Below are positions 23,863 to 33,835 of a DNA stretch of 64,000 bases, piece by piece; within the stretch, counting starts at the first letter, position 1; each line of letters opens with the position of its first letter. Below the pieces are notes generated by a model, which worked only from the letters and a program-made list of their open reading frames with translations, searched no databases and had not been told where the DNA came from. The stretch lies in assembly GCF_900111745.1 (NCBI RefSeq), contig NZ_FOIJ01000010.1, forward strand, positions 124,001-188,000. Reading direction: 5' to 3'. Made by a program: the position numbers and the translations under genes. This DNA is from Stigmatella erecta. Lineage in GTDB: Bacteria > Myxococcota > Myxococcia > Myxococcales > Myxococcaceae.

Positions 23863-26619
23863 ATGAGTGACGGGACCCGGGAGGACAGGAAGAGCAGTCC
23901 CCCGGTGCCCACGCCGGATGACCAGGATACCCAGGTCATCGCCCCGCCTCCGCCGCCCGTTCCCTGGGACCCTCCGCTGAGCTCCCCGCCCGTGCCGGAG
24001 CGGGGAGACCCCGAGGCCTTCGAGAAGACGGCCACGAGCCCGAGCCTCTGGCGGCCCCCCCGGGATGTGCCCCCTCCGGGGCGGACGGTGGCCGGGCGCT
24101 ACACGGTGCTGGACCGGCTCGGCGAGGGCGGGATGAGCATCGTGCTGGCCGCCTATGATGTCCGGCTGGACCGGCGCGTGGCGCTCAAGCTGCTGAACGC
24201 GCGGGCGGGGCCCTCTCAGGACCGCTCGGAGCTGCGCATGGTGCGCGAGGCCCAGGCCATGGCCCGGCTCAACCATCCGCACGTGGTGGCCGTCTACGAC
24301 TCGGGCGCGCTGGAGGACGGCTCGTTCTTCATCGCCATGGAGTACGTGGAGGGGCAGACGCTGCGCCAGTGGCACGCGGAGAAGCCCCGGAGCTGGCGCG
24401 AGGTGCTGGAGGTGTTCCTGGCCGCCGGCCGGGGGCTGGCCGCCGCGCACCAGGCCGGGCTGGTGCACCGGGATTTCAAGCCCGACAACGTGCTGGTGGG
24501 CCAGGATGGGCGCGTCCGGGTGACGGACTTCGGCGTGGCGCGCACGGAGGCGCTGCCCGAGGGGCCCGCGCTGGCCTGGCCCCTGCCGCTGCCGCCCGGG
24601 GCCTGGGACACCTCGCTCACCCAGCCAGGCTACGTGGTGGGCACGCCCCGGTACCTGGCCCCCGAACTGCTCAAGGGCGCCCCGGCGGACGCGCGCAGCG
24701 ATCTGTTCTCCTTCTGTGTCGCGCTCTACGAGGCGCTGTGCGGCCAGCCCGCCTTCGCGGGGAGCACGGACCGCGAGCGGACGCTGGCCCGGCTCGAGGG
24801 CCGCGTGGCGCCGCCACCCCCGCAGCTGCCCGGCTGGCTCCTGCGCGCGGTGCTCCAGGGGCTGTCTGCAAAGCCCGAGCGGCGCCCGGCCTCCATGGCC
24901 GTGCTGCTCAAGGCGCTGGCGGACGACCCGGCCCTGCGGCGCAGCGCGTGGATCCGCTCGGCCCTGGCGGCCTCGGCGGGCATGGGGCTGGTGGCGCTGG
25001 CCGCGTGGGGCTGGTGGGGCCACCGCGAGCCCGCGCCGGATTGCTCCCAGCTGCCGCGCCGGTTGGAGGGCATCTGGGATGCGGACGTGCGGCAGCGGAT
25101 CCGCCAGGCGCTGGAGGGCACGGGACTGCCCTATGCGAAGGCCACCGCGGACCGGGCCGTGGCGGCGCTGGAGGGCTACGCGGGGACCTGGGCGCAGATG
25201 CGCGTGGAGGCGTGCGAGGCGCCCCGCGTGGAGGCGCCTCCGCCGCGCGGCCTGGCGGTGTTGCAGGAGTATTGCCTGGAGCGGCGGCGCAGCCAGCTGC
25301 GCGCCGTCACAGAGCTGCTGGCCCGGGCGCCGGACGCCGAACTGGTGCCGCGCGCGGTGGAGGCCATCCAGGCCCTGCCGCCGCTGGCCTACTGCGCGGA
25401 TGCCCAGGCGCTGACGGCGGCGGTGCCCCCGCCCGAGGATCCCCACGTGCGGGCCCAGGCCGAGGCGCTCCACGCGGAGGTGGACCGGCTGGAGACGCTG
25501 TACGAGGCCGGCAAGTACGCGCAGGGGCTGGCGCTCGGCGAGCAACTGCTGCCGCGGGTGGAGAAGGCCGCCTATGCGCCCCTGCACGCGCGCGCCCTGT
25601 ACCACTTCGCCCAGAACCTGGAGGGCGCCGGTGAGTTCAAGCGGGCCGAGGCCCTGACCCGGGAGGCCATTCCCCTGGCCGCCGAGGGACAGGATGACGC
25701 GCTGTCGGCCCGCGCCTGGGGACACCTGGTGTTGCTGGTGAGCAACCGGCAGGGCCGCCATGACGAGGCGAAGGGGCTGCAGCTCGTCACGGCCGCGGCG
25801 GCGGCGCGCACGGGGGATGTGCTGGCGCGGGCCGAGGCCCTCAACGCGCTGGGCATGCTGCTCAACGCCCAGGAGCAATACGGCGAGGCGCGGCACACCT
25901 TCGAGCAGGCGCGGGAGCTCTGGGCGCGCGTGCGGGGCCCGAAGCACCCCTACGTGGCGGGGTTCCGCAGCAACCAGGGCATCGCGCTGTTTCTCCAGGG
26001 GCGGTACGAGGAGGCGCGGGCGCAGCTCGCCGAGGCGCAGGCGCTCTGGGAAGAAGTGCTCGGCCCCGAGCACCCGTACCTCATCCACGCGTTGATCAGC
26101 CAGGGCGCCTCGCTCTGGCGGCTGGGAAAGCTGCCGGAGGCGGTGGGGCTGCTGGAGCGCGCCCAGGCGTTGATCGAGAAAGTCCTGGGGCCCGGGCATC
26201 CCTTCCTGAGCGAGCCCTTGAGCGTGCTGGGGTTCGTGTTGACGGACATGGGCCGCTACCCGGAGGCTCAGCAGCGGCTGGCGCAATCCCTGGCATTGAT
26301 TGAAAAGGTGATGGGCCCGGAGTCTCCCGGCGTGGCGGATCCGCTGCTGGGCCTGGCCCACCTGCACCGGGTGCAGGGCGCGTCCGCGAAGGCCCTGCCC
26401 CTGCTCGAGCGCGCCCTGTCGCGGGCCCAGGGCGCCACGCTCGCGGAGGTGCAGTTCGAGCTGGCTCAAACCTTGTGGGAGTTCGAGGCACGGCGTCCGC
26501 GCGCCCGCGAGCTGGCCACGCAAGCACATGCGTATTGGCAACGATTGGAACACCCGCAAAGGATGCAGTCCCAGCAATGGCTCTCAAGCCATTCCCTGTC
26601 CCGTGGGCAGCGTGAATAG
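23863..26619 (+). CDS. Eukaryote-like Ser/Thr protein kinase with TPR sensor domain
   Basis: A 918-residue membrane kinase. A Pro-rich N-terminus of about 75 residues precedes the kinase domain: glycine loop LGEGGMS, ALKLL with the ATP-binding Lys, catalytic HRDFKPDN, DFGVA, and GTPRYLAPE. One transmembrane segment (about residues 363-386, ALAASAGMGLVALAAWGWWG) follows, then a long tetratricopeptide region to the C-terminus (units such as GEFKRAEALTREAIPLA and GRYEEARAQLAEAQALW), expected outside the inner membrane. This is the usual myxobacterial layout. The catalytic residues are intact. The ATG at 23863 is the best start; an ATG at 23776 would add an unlikely leader. Confidence 0.92.
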   Translation: MSDGTREDRKSSPPVPTPDDQDTQVIAPPPPPVPWDPPLSSPPVPERGDPEAFEKTATSPSLWRPPRDVPPPGRTVAGRYTVLDRLGEGGMSIVLAAYDVRLDRRVALKLLNARAGPSQDRSELRMVREAQAMARLNHPHVVAVYDSGALEDGSFFIAMEYVEGQTLRQWHAEKPRSWREVLEVFLAAGRGLAAAHQAGLVHRDFKPDNVLVGQDGRVRVTDFGVARTEALPEGPALAWPLPLPPGAWDTSLTQPGYVVGTPRYLAPELLKGAPADARSDLFSFCVALYEALCGQPAFAGSTDRERTLARLEGRVAPPPPQLPGWLLRAVLQGLSAKPERRPASMAVLLKALADDPALRRSAWIRSALAASAGMGLVALAAWGWWGHREPAPDCSQLPRRLEGIWDADVRQRIRQALEGTGLPYAKATADRAVAALEGYAGTWAQMRVEACEAPRVEAPPPRGLAVLQEYCLERRRSQLRAVTELLARAPDAELVPRAVEAIQALPPLAYCADAQALTAAVPPPEDPHVRAQAEALHAEVDRLETLYEAGKYAQGLALGEQLLPRVEKAAYAPLHARALYHFAQNLEGAGEFKRAEALTREAIPLAAEGQDDALSARAWGHLVLLVSNRQGRHDEAKGLQLVTAAAAARTGDVLARAEALNALGMLLNAQEQYGEARHTFEQARELWARVRGPKHPYVAGFRSNQGIALFLQGRYEEARAQLAEAQALWEEVLGPEHPYLIHALISQGASLWRLGKLPEAVGLLERAQALIEKVLGPGHPFLSEPLSVLGFVLTDMGRYPEAQQRLAQSLALIEKVMGPESPGVADPLLGLAHLHRVQGASAKALPLLERALSRAQGATLAEVQFELAQTLWEFEARRPRARELATQAHAYWQRLEHPQRMQSQQWLSSHSLSRGQRE

Positions 26620-26686
26620 GCTTCTCTGCTCGCCGTCCGGAGGCCGCCCTGAAAGACTCCGGGCACTTCCAACAAGGACGGGGTGG

Positions 26687-27982
26687 ATGAAACGCAACAA
26701 GGCGTGGATGTCCGTATTGCTTCCTGCGGTGCTGGCGCTGGGGGCGTGCGAGGGCGAGGACAAGCCCCCCTCTCCCGGGGAGGGCGGGCCCACGGTGCAT
26801 GCGGGGTTCATCAAGGCCGATGAGACGTGGCGGGCGGCGGGCAATCCGCACGTGGTGAGGGGGCCGGTGCTCGTGGGCGGAAGCCAGAAGCCCGTGCTGA
26901 CGGTGGAGGCCGGCGTGGAGATCCGCTTCGAGCGCAAGGCGGGGTTGATGATCGGCACCACGTCCGGCGAGCTGGGCGCCCTGCGGGTGGAGGGCACGGA
27001 GGCGGCGCCGGTGCTGTTCACGGCCAGCGCGGAGGCGCCCCAGCCCGGAGACTGGCTGGGGGTGACGCTGGGGGAGGGGACCCAGGGCTCGCGCATCTCC
27101 CACGCCACCATCGAGTACGCGGGAGGCATCTTCGATGACGGCGAGGAGAACAGTGAGTCCTGGAAGTTGATCTCCGCGGGGCTGCACCTCGTGGGGGGCC
27201 CGGAGGCGCCGGAGGACTTCCGCCCCGCCGTCATCGAACACGTCACGCTCCAGCGGAACGCGCACCACGGGGTGCTCTTGACGAAGGGCGGCTTCGCCAA
27301 GGACTCGCTCGGGCTGACCCTGCGGGACAACGCGGGCGTTGCCCTGCGGTCGACCGCCAACGAGGTGGGCACGCTGCCCCAGGGCACCACCGTGGGCGGC
27401 AACACCGTCAACGAAATCCACGTGGTGGAAGGCCCGGTCACCACCAGCCAGACGTGGCCCAACGTGGGGGTGCCCTACGTGCTCACCCAGCTCATGGACC
27501 TCGGCGTGCCCCCGGTCCTGTTCGTGGGTTCGGCCTCCGCGCCGGTGCTCACGCTGAGCCCGGGCACGGAGCTGCGGATTCCCGGGGAGGGCTACATCAG
27601 CATCGGCTTCCAGGAGGAGTCCGGCACCATCGTTCCCGGCAATCTCCAGGCCGTGGGCACCGCGCAGGCGCCCATCCGCTTCGGTCCCACCGGCGCCACG
27701 GCCTTTTGGTCGGGGCTGTTCTTCTACGGCGCCCAGGACACGTCGCTGGAGTACGTCACCGTGGCCCAGGCGGGAAAGCCCCTCTTCGGGGCCCTGGGCG
27801 GCGGCAACCTGAACGTGAATGGTGACCTGGGGGTGTCCGTGCGCCGCAGCACGCTCAGCGGCTCGGCCGGGTGCGGCATCACCGTCACGATAGGGCTCAA
27901 TGGCTCCGCGACGGACTACGTCGCGGAGGAGTTCCAGAACGTCTTCACCGGCAACGCCGGTGGGGCGCAGTGCAACCGGTGA
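26687..27982 (+). CDS. Beta-helix-like lipoprotein of unknown function
   Basis: A 431-residue protein with a type II signal peptide (WMSVLLPAVLALGAC). The rest is rich in Gly, Val, Thr and short beta repeats (for example PVLTVEAGVEIRFERKAGLMIG, ISHATIEYAGG, VIEHVTLQRNAHHGVLL, SLEYVTVAQAG), the pattern of right-handed parallel beta-helix proteins found in surface lipoproteins. No catalytic motif is visible. It lies 67 bases after the Ser/Thr kinase gene. Its stop codon and that of the convergent gene are immediately adjacent (TGATCA at 27980-27985). Confidence 0.75.
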   Translation: MKRNKAWMSVLLPAVLALGACEGEDKPPSPGEGGPTVHAGFIKADETWRAAGNPHVVRGPVLVGGSQKPVLTVEAGVEIRFERKAGLMIGTTSGELGALRVEGTEAAPVLFTASAEAPQPGDWLGVTLGEGTQGSRISHATIEYAGGIFDDGEENSESWKLISAGLHLVGGPEAPEDFRPAVIEHVTLQRNAHHGVLLTKGGFAKDSLGLTLRDNAGVALRSTANEVGTLPQGTTVGGNTVNEIHVVEGPVTTSQTWPNVGVPYVLTQLMDLGVPPVLFVGSASAPVLTLSPGTELRIPGEGYISIGFQEESGTIVPGNLQAVGTAQAPIRFGPTGATAFWSGLFFYGAQDTSLEYVTVAQAGKPLFGALGGGNLNVNGDLGVSVRRSTLSGSAGCGITVTIGLNGSATDYVAEEFQNVFTGNAGGAQCNR

Positions 27983-29098
27983 TCAAGCGCGCAAGCGCGT
28001 CACGGACGCGGTGGGCGAGGCTGGAGACTCCTCGCCGGCAGGGGCTGGGTTCTCCTGGCCGAGGGCCGCGAGCCGCTGGGCCAGGTGCGCCGCCTGGGCT
28101 CCCTTGGCACCGGCCTCGCTGCCGGCCACGCCCACCAGCGACACCCGGGCCCGCTCCAGCAGGGCCACCTGTGCGTGGAGCTGGGCCAGCAGGCGCTCCC
28201 GCTTGCTGGCCAGCAGGTTCAGCCGGTTGAGCTCCTCGCCCAGCGAGGAGGCCGCCAGCTCCAGTTGCCGCCGCGCCACCGCGTCCCCGGTGGCCTGGGC
28301 CCGCGCCCGCAGGTCCTCCACCTGCTTCTGCACGTCCTGGGGCGCCACGGCGGACAGCTGGGCTTCCAGCTCGGCATGGGTCTCGGCCAGGGAGAAGGCC
28401 TCGCCGGCCATCTTCTGCAGCACGCCCACCAGCTCGTTGCGGCCGGCGCCCGGGCGCAGCTTCAGGGCCACCGTGCGGCACTGCCGGTACAGCTCCCGGG
28501 TGCGCCCGAGCAGCGCCTTGGCCTCGCCGTCCACCTGGGCCTCCAGCGTGCCCCCGCGCGACTCCACCGCGTCCCCATGCACCGTCACGTGCGAGGCCAG
28601 CGTGCCCACGCTCCAGAAGAGCGCCACCGCCGTGTAGCCCAGCAGCGCGCCCAGCAGTCCCCCGGTGGGGAAGAAGCGCGCCTCCAGCACCTGCTGCACG
28701 TACAGCCCCACGGGCACCAGCAGCCCCGAGGCCACCGCGCCCGCGGCCACCTGGGAGGGCTGGCCTACCCGCTCGCTGCCCTGGCCGAACCAGCCCACCA
28801 TCGCCGCGGCGATGGCGCCCGAGCACGCCTGGGGCACCGGCGCATCGGCCTGGAAGAGGTAGGGCAAGGCCGCCAGCAGTGGCATGCCCACCCACAGCAG
28901 GGCCTGGGTGCCTGGCTTCGGCCGGGCGCCGGCCAGCGCCGCGGCCACCACCGCGAAGCCGGGGTTCAGGGGCAGCTGGGCGCGCGTGGCCAGCGCGGCC
29001 AGCACGCCCACCGCGGCGCCTCCCACCAATGCACGCAAGGTGCGCGTCTCGAAGTCTTCGCGGTGCAGCAGCTGGAGGGCGGGCGCCATGGTCGTCAT
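27983..29098 (-). CDS. Multi-pass membrane protein with C-terminal coiled coil
   Basis: About 371 residues. The first half holds several hydrophobic segments (TLRALVGGAAVGVLAALAT, FAVVAAALAGA, VGMPLLAALPYLF, GLLGALLGYTAVALFWSVGTLA). The second half is a long charged helical region (AHAELEAQLSAVAPQDVQKQVEDLRARAQATGDAVARRQLEL and onwards) likely to form coiled coils in the cytoplasm. No family was recognised. The ATG at 29098 follows the stop of the VWA gene by four bases, so the two are one operon; another ATG at 29089 is possible. Confidence 0.7.
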   Translation of the reverse strand: MTTMAPALQLLHREDFETRTLRALVGGAAVGVLAALATRAQLPLNPGFAVVAAALAGARPKPGTQALLWVGMPLLAALPYLFQADAPVPQACSGAIAAAMVGWFGQGSERVGQPSQVAAGAVASGLLVPVGLYVQQVLEARFFPTGGLLGALLGYTAVALFWSVGTLASHVTVHGDAVESRGGTLEAQVDGEAKALLGRTRELYRQCRTVALKLRPGAGRNELVGVLQKMAGEAFSLAETHAELEAQLSAVAPQDVQKQVEDLRARAQATGDAVARRQLELAASSLGEELNRLNLLASKRERLLAQLHAQVALLERARVSLVGVAGSEAGAKGAQAAHLAQRLAALGQENPAPAGEESPASPTASVTRLRA

Positions 29099-29102
29099 CC
29101 CC

Positions 29103-30515
29103 TCAATACGCATTTTCCTGCCCAAAGTTCTTGATGGACTTCGTTTGCAGGGAGCGGGCGTGGTCTCTCCGCTCGGATTCGCTCTGGGCGTTCTCGTAGG
29201 CGTCCCGGGTGCGGTCCAGCTCCGCGATATCCCCGGACAGTGCCGAGGCGCTCGCGCCAAAGAGGCTCCGGGCGCTGCCCATCAGGCTCAAGGCACTCTG
29301 GCGGTTGCCGCGCTTCATCTCCTCGGCCGCCGCGCGCATCTGCTGGGTGCCCAGGGCCCGGTGCGCATGCACACGCACATCCTTGTCCAGGTGGGCCCGC
29401 ACCAGCTTGGACTTCTCCGTGGACTTCGCCGTCAGCGCCACCTGCGCCTCCGCCGGGCGGCCGGTCTCCACATTAATGTAGTGCACCGTGGCCACCAGCA
29501 ACTCCAGGGGGTCGTCCGAGGCTTCCGTCTCCAGGGACAGCTTCACCACGAGCCGCGCCGACTGGCCGCCCGCCATGTCGTACAGCGGCACCCGCACCTC
29601 GTTGCCCTCGCGCACGGTGTTCACGCCCATCACCTCCACGGTGTGGACGGCCGGCGGCAGGGTGAGCCGCACCTCCACGGCGCGCGCCACCGTGCTCGTG
29701 GCCTGCTCCAGCTCGCGGGTGAACACCTCGGCGAGCTGCTCGGAGCGCAAGAAGCCGCTGAAGCCGCCGCCCTGGTCCGCGATGCCCTGCATCAGGTTCT
29801 CGTTGAAGTTCTCGCCCACGCCCAGGCCGCTCACGGCGATGCCCTGGCCGCGGAGGGTGCGCGCCAGCGCGAACAGCTCTTCCTCGCGCTGCAGGCCCGC
29901 GGTGGGCTGCCCGTCGCTCAGGAGGATGATGCGGCTCACCTTGAAGAACTCCGTGGCGCCCATCAGCTGCCCGGCCGCCGCCTCCAGGGCGCCGCTGATG
30001 TTGGTGGAGCCCCCATCCTGAATGCCCTCCACGAAGGCGTACATCCGCTCGCGCTCGTACTCCGTGGCCAGCGTGGCGGGAAACACGGTGACGTCCGTGC
30101 CGTAGTGCACCAGCGTCACCCGGTCCTCCGGGCGCACCTGGGAGATGAACTCGCGCGCGGCCTGCTTGGCGTCATCCATCTTCTGCCCGCGCATGGAGCC
30201 GGAGCGGTCGATGACGAGCGCCACGTTCGCGGGCACCCGGCGCTGCTCCCGGGGCTCCCGGGCCTTCACCTCCAGCACGGCGAAGGCCTCGCTGGGGCCT
30301 GACTGCACCCAGGCCCCGGACAGCTTGCCCTCCAGCGTCAGGGGACCCCAGCCCGAGGAGGCCACCCACGGGAGCACCTCGGTGGCGGCCTCCTCATCCG
30401 GGGTGGCCACCGTGTGGGTGGTGTCCAGGACGGGGGGCGGCGGGGGCAGGCCCAGTGCCAGGGCCCCGAGGGCGAGCAGCGCGGCGGCGGACAGCAGCAG
30501 GACGGTGCGGCTCAT
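29103..30515 (-). CDS. VWA-domain exported protein
   Basis: A 470-residue protein with an N-terminal hydrophobic export segment (VLLLSAAALLALGALALGL). The von Willebrand factor A domain (about residues 95-270) has an intact MIDAS site: VALVIDRSGSMRG (DxSxS), the later Thr/Ser region (GGSTNISGAL) and ILLSDGQPT. A C-terminal helical segment follows. Such proteins bind ligands through a divalent cation; bacterial examples of this Ca-activated-chloride-channel-like type are generally of unknown role. Operon with the downstream membrane protein. Divergence from neighbours and the spacing suggest the promoter lies in 30516-30625. Confidence 0.88.
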   Translation of the reverse strand: MSRTVLLLSAAALLALGALALGLPPPPPVLDTTHTVATPDEEAATEVLPWVASSGWGPLTLEGKLSGAWVQSGPSEAFAVLEVKAREPREQRRVPANVALVIDRSGSMRGQKMDDAKQAAREFISQVRPEDRVTLVHYGTDVTVFPATLATEYERERMYAFVEGIQDGGSTNISGALEAAAGQLMGATEFFKVSRIILLSDGQPTAGLQREEELFALARTLRGQGIAVSGLGVGENFNENLMQGIADQGGGFSGFLRSEQLAEVFTRELEQATSTVARAVEVRLTLPPAVHTVEVMGVNTVREGNEVRVPLYDMAGGQSARLVVKLSLETEASDDPLELLVATVHYINVETGRPAEAQVALTAKSTEKSKLVRAHLDKDVRVHAHRALGTQQMRAAAEEMKRGNRQSALSLMGSARSLFGASASALSGDIAELDRTRDAYENAQSESERRDHARSLQTKSIKNFGQENAY

Positions 30516-30625
30516 TCGGGGAACCTCGCAGGGGGAAGCTTGGGAAGCAGGCTAGGGAGTTTCCTGCTTCCGGCACATCGGACACTGGGAGGACCCCGGG
30601 CGTTTCCGGCCCGCGGCCGTATCGG

Positions 30626-33538
30626 TCAACGGGAGGAGGGTCCGCGGCTCACCAGGTCCTGGACGATTTGCCGCAGCGCCGGCTCGTTGAAGGGCTTCTC
30701 CAGCTTGGGGTTGGGGATGGCCTCCAGGAACTCGCGCGCGTTGGTGGTGAAGGCACCGCCGGACACGAAGATGAAGCGCCGCTCCAGCCCGGCCTGCGTC
30801 TTGCGCACCGCCTCGTACAGGTCCTTGCCGCCCAGGTCCGGCATCATCACGTCGCACAGCACGGCGTCGAAGAAGTCCGGCTCGCGCTGCAGCCGCTCCA
30901 GGGCCTGGCGCCCGCCGGAGGCCACCTCCACCTCGTGCTCCTTGAGGATGCGCCGCAGCACCTTGCCCACGCCGGGCTCGTCGTCCACCACCAGCACGCG
31001 GCCCTTGCGCTGCGTGGCCGGCTGCGCCGCCGGCAGGGCGGCGTGGGTGCGCGCCCGGGTGCGCGGCTCCAGCGAGGGCAGGATGACGCGGAAGGTGGAG
31101 CCCTTGCCCATCTCGCTGTCGGCGGAAATCTCGCCGCCCAGGTTGGTGATGATGCCGTGGCAGATGGACAGGCCCAGCCCCGTGCCCACGCCCACCGGCT
31201 TGGTGGTGAAGAACGGATCAAAGATGCGGCCCAGCGCCTCGCGCGGGATGCCCGAGCCCGAGTCCTGCACCTCGATGAGCACCCGGCCCACGTCCAGCCG
31301 CCGCGTGACGAGGCGGATGGAGTGGCGCTGCGCGTCGCCCTCGGGGATGGCCTGGGCGGCGTTCACCACCAGGTTGAGGAACACCTGGCACAGCCTTCCC
31401 TCGTTGGCCATGACCATGGGCACCGAGGCGTAGTCCCGGTGCAGCTGGGCGCGGTGGCGGATTTCGTTCGCCGCCATCATCACCACCGAGTCGAGCACCT
31501 GGTGGATGTCCACCGGGCTCAGCCGCTCCTCGTCCGGCCGCGAGAACGTCTTCAGCTGGCGGACGATCTGCCGCACGCGCTCGGCGCCCTCGTACGCCTC
31601 GCTGAGCACCTCCTGCCACTCGGCCAGGTCCAGCTCCGCGCGCTGGCGCAGCTTGGGGCCACTGCCGGCCGGGGAGGCGGCGGTGGACGTGGTGCTCTCC
31701 ATCGACAGCTGGCTGCGGCGCATCTCCTCGGACAGGAAGCTCAGGTTGGAGATGACGAAGGCGAGCGGGTTGTTGATTTCATGCGCGATGCCCGCCGCGA
31801 GCGTGCCCACCGAGGCGAGCCGGTCCGCCAGCGTCAGCCGCGCCTGGAGCTGGCGCTGCTCCGTCACGTCGCGCGCGATGGAGACTACCGCCGGGGCGCC
31901 GTCGAACAGGAGCGGCAGCGAGACGAGCTCCGCCACGCGCGTCTTGCCATCGCGCCGCACGAGCCGCCGCTCGCCGGTGATCATGCCCTTGATGCCGCTG
32001 GGGTCCGGGGGCGGGCCGGGCACCTCCTCCAGGTCATCCTCCACGAAGCGCATGAGCGCGCGGCCGATGAGCTGATCGGGCCGGTCGAAGCCCAGCGTGG
32101 TGACGAGCGCCATGTTGGCGTAGACGATGCGGCCGTCGCGCTGGATGGCCGCCGCGTCCGTCACGCCCTCCAGCAGGATGCGGAAGCTGGCCTCGGACAT
32201 CTTGAGGGCCTCCTCCACCTCGCGCCGGTCGGTGATGTCCCGGGCAATGCCCTCCACGGACACCGCGCGCCCGCTGCTGTTGAGCACCGGGGCCACGGTG
32301 TGCTCCAGCCACTTGGTGCGCCCGTCCCGGCACGTGAAGCGCAGCACCACCGGCTTGTTGCTCACCGACTGGGGGTTCTCCAGCAGCTGGGTGAGCGCGG
32401 GCAGGTCGCCCGGGTGGATGCGCCGGTGCCACAGCTCGGGGTCCGCGTAGTGCTCCTCGGGGCTGTAGCCGAGCTGGTCGCTCACCACGCGGCTGACGAA
32501 GAGGAAGCTGCGCGGGTTCTCCAGCCGGTACCGGTACTGGATGTCCGAGGCGTTCTCCGCGAGCTGCCGGTAGCGCGTCTCGCGCTCGCGCAGCGCGCTC
32601 TCGGACTGGCGGTGCTCCAGCTCCAGGGAGATGGCGCCGGCCACCGCCGACAGCAGGTCCACCTCCAGCTGCGTCCACTGCCGCTGCTCCTGGCAGTGGT
32701 CGAAGCCGATGAAGCCCACCAGCGCGTCGTTGACGCGCAGGGGCAGCACGAGCAGGGACTGGATGTTCTGCGGGACGAGGAGGGTGCGCTCCGTCTCGGG
32801 GAAGTCCTTCACCAGCCCCATGATCTTGTCGCCCTGGGACAGCCGCTCCAGCCAGCGCGAGAAGGCGGGCTCCATGGGCAGGTTCTGCAGCTGGGGGTTG
32901 TCCAGCTCCACCTGGATGCCCGGGGCGCACCACTCGGCGCGCTGGCTCATGAGCACCTGGCCGCCCTCGTCCCGGTGGAGCAGGAAGACGTAGACGCGGC
33001 TGGCCCCGGTGGCCTGGCCGATGGGCTCCAGCACCCCGCGGTAGGACTCCTTGTAGGACTCCTCGCCGTGCTGGGCCACGAGCAGCCGCTGCTGCATCTC
33101 CACCAGCGCGGCCAGGTAGCGCTCGCGCTGGGAGAGCGCGTCGTGGGTGCGCCGCCGCTCGCTCACGTCGGTGAGCGTCCCACAGAAGCCCTGCACGGAG
33201 CCGTCCTCCCCCCGCAGCGAGCGCGTCACCACCTCCACCCAGCGCTCGGCCCCATCGCGCGACAGGGCGCGCGCCTCGAAGCGCTGGGGCTCCGGCGGCT
33301 GCGCCAGCAGGTCCTGGAACCGTTGCTGGTGCTGCTCCCGGTCCTTCGGGTGGAGCGCGTCGAGGAACGCACGGCCCACGCTCTCCTCGGGGCGGTAGCC
33401 CGTCAGCTTCGTCCACGCGGGGTTGAGGAACGTCACCACCCCTTGGGTGTCCGTGTGGAACACCACTTCATCGAGGCTGTCGATGATTTGCCGGTGGAAG
33501 CGATCGCTGCGGCTGGGCTCGGACATGACCGAAGACAT
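30626..33538 (-). CDS. PAS/GAF hybrid sensor histidine kinase with C-terminal receiver
   Basis: A 970-residue cytosolic sensor kinase with no membrane segment. Order: PAS (about 10-130), GAF (about 160-310), two further PAS domains (about 325-570), HisKA with the phosphorylatable His near residue 586 (AAGIAHEINNPLAFV), HATPase (N box and DSGSGIP, GVGTGLGLS), then a receiver domain with the phospho-acceptor Asp near residue 896 (VLCDVMMPD) and the conserved Lys (KLEKPF). The HEINNPL motif places it among NtrB-like/PAS kinases. The input signal is unknown. Its start is divergent from a second kinase gene; an ATG 12 bases downstream is also possible. Confidence 0.92.
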   Translation of the reverse strand: MSSVMSEPSRSDRFHRQIIDSLDEVVFHTDTQGVVTFLNPAWTKLTGYRPEESVGRAFLDALHPKDREQHQQRFQDLLAQPPEPQRFEARALSRDGAERWVEVVTRSLRGEDGSVQGFCGTLTDVSERRRTHDALSQRERYLAALVEMQQRLLVAQHGEESYKESYRGVLEPIGQATGASRVYVFLLHRDEGGQVLMSQRAEWCAPGIQVELDNPQLQNLPMEPAFSRWLERLSQGDKIMGLVKDFPETERTLLVPQNIQSLLVLPLRVNDALVGFIGFDHCQEQRQWTQLEVDLLSAVAGAISLELEHRQSESALRERETRYRQLAENASDIQYRYRLENPRSFLFVSRVVSDQLGYSPEEHYADPELWHRRIHPGDLPALTQLLENPQSVSNKPVVLRFTCRDGRTKWLEHTVAPVLNSSGRAVSVEGIARDITDRREVEEALKMSEASFRILLEGVTDAAAIQRDGRIVYANMALVTTLGFDRPDQLIGRALMRFVEDDLEEVPGPPPDPSGIKGMITGERRLVRRDGKTRVAELVSLPLLFDGAPAVVSIARDVTEQRQLQARLTLADRLASVGTLAAGIAHEINNPLAFVISNLSFLSEEMRRSQLSMESTTSTAASPAGSGPKLRQRAELDLAEWQEVLSEAYEGAERVRQIVRQLKTFSRPDEERLSPVDIHQVLDSVVMMAANEIRHRAQLHRDYASVPMVMANEGRLCQVFLNLVVNAAQAIPEGDAQRHSIRLVTRRLDVGRVLIEVQDSGSGIPREALGRIFDPFFTTKPVGVGTGLGLSICHGIITNLGGEISADSEMGKGSTFRVILPSLEPRTRARTHAALPAAQPATQRKGRVLVVDDEPGVGKVLRRILKEHEVEVASGGRQALERLQREPDFFDAVLCDVMMPDLGGKDLYEAVRKTQAGLERRFIFVSGGAFTTNAREFLEAIPNPKLEKPFNEPALRQIVQDLVSRGPSSR

Positions 33539-33610
33539 CGTTCTGTGGGCCTTGAGGAGAGGGAGACTGCATTATTTCACGAGCCGAGCTCCCCGTGCTC
33601 GCCGTGTCGC

Positions 33611-33627
33611 ATGCCCCCGAGGGGCAT
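33611..33627. other. Hairpin in the divergent kinase intergenic region
   Basis: ATGCCCC (33611-33617) and GGGGCAT (33621-33627) form a perfect 7-base-pair stem over CGA. It lies in the 297-base gap between the two divergent sensor-kinase genes, which otherwise shows nothing recognisable. It could be an operator or an attenuator-like structure in the leader of the plus-strand kinase. Confidence 0.3.
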
Positions 33628-33835
33628 ACCGGAGCATCAAAGTTCGCGGAAAGCCTGGATGACGGCAAGTTGGGTCAGCCTCTACCCGTCCGTTCCGGAG
33701 GGCCGGCTGGGGACGGCGGCCCCGCTTGCCCAGACGGGGACCAGGCCAGGGGGGGGCGCGTCATAAAACCGGGCGAGGAGGCTTCCGGAAGGCGGGCGCT
33801 GTCGAGCAAGATGGGCGCAACGGGGGAGCGTGCGG

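Noticed and set aside
22000-26577. A 1525-residue open frame on the minus strand
   Set aside because: It spans two well-supported plus-strand genes (adenosine deaminase family and Ser/Thr kinase) and has only compositional sequence. Shadow of GC-rich coding DNA.
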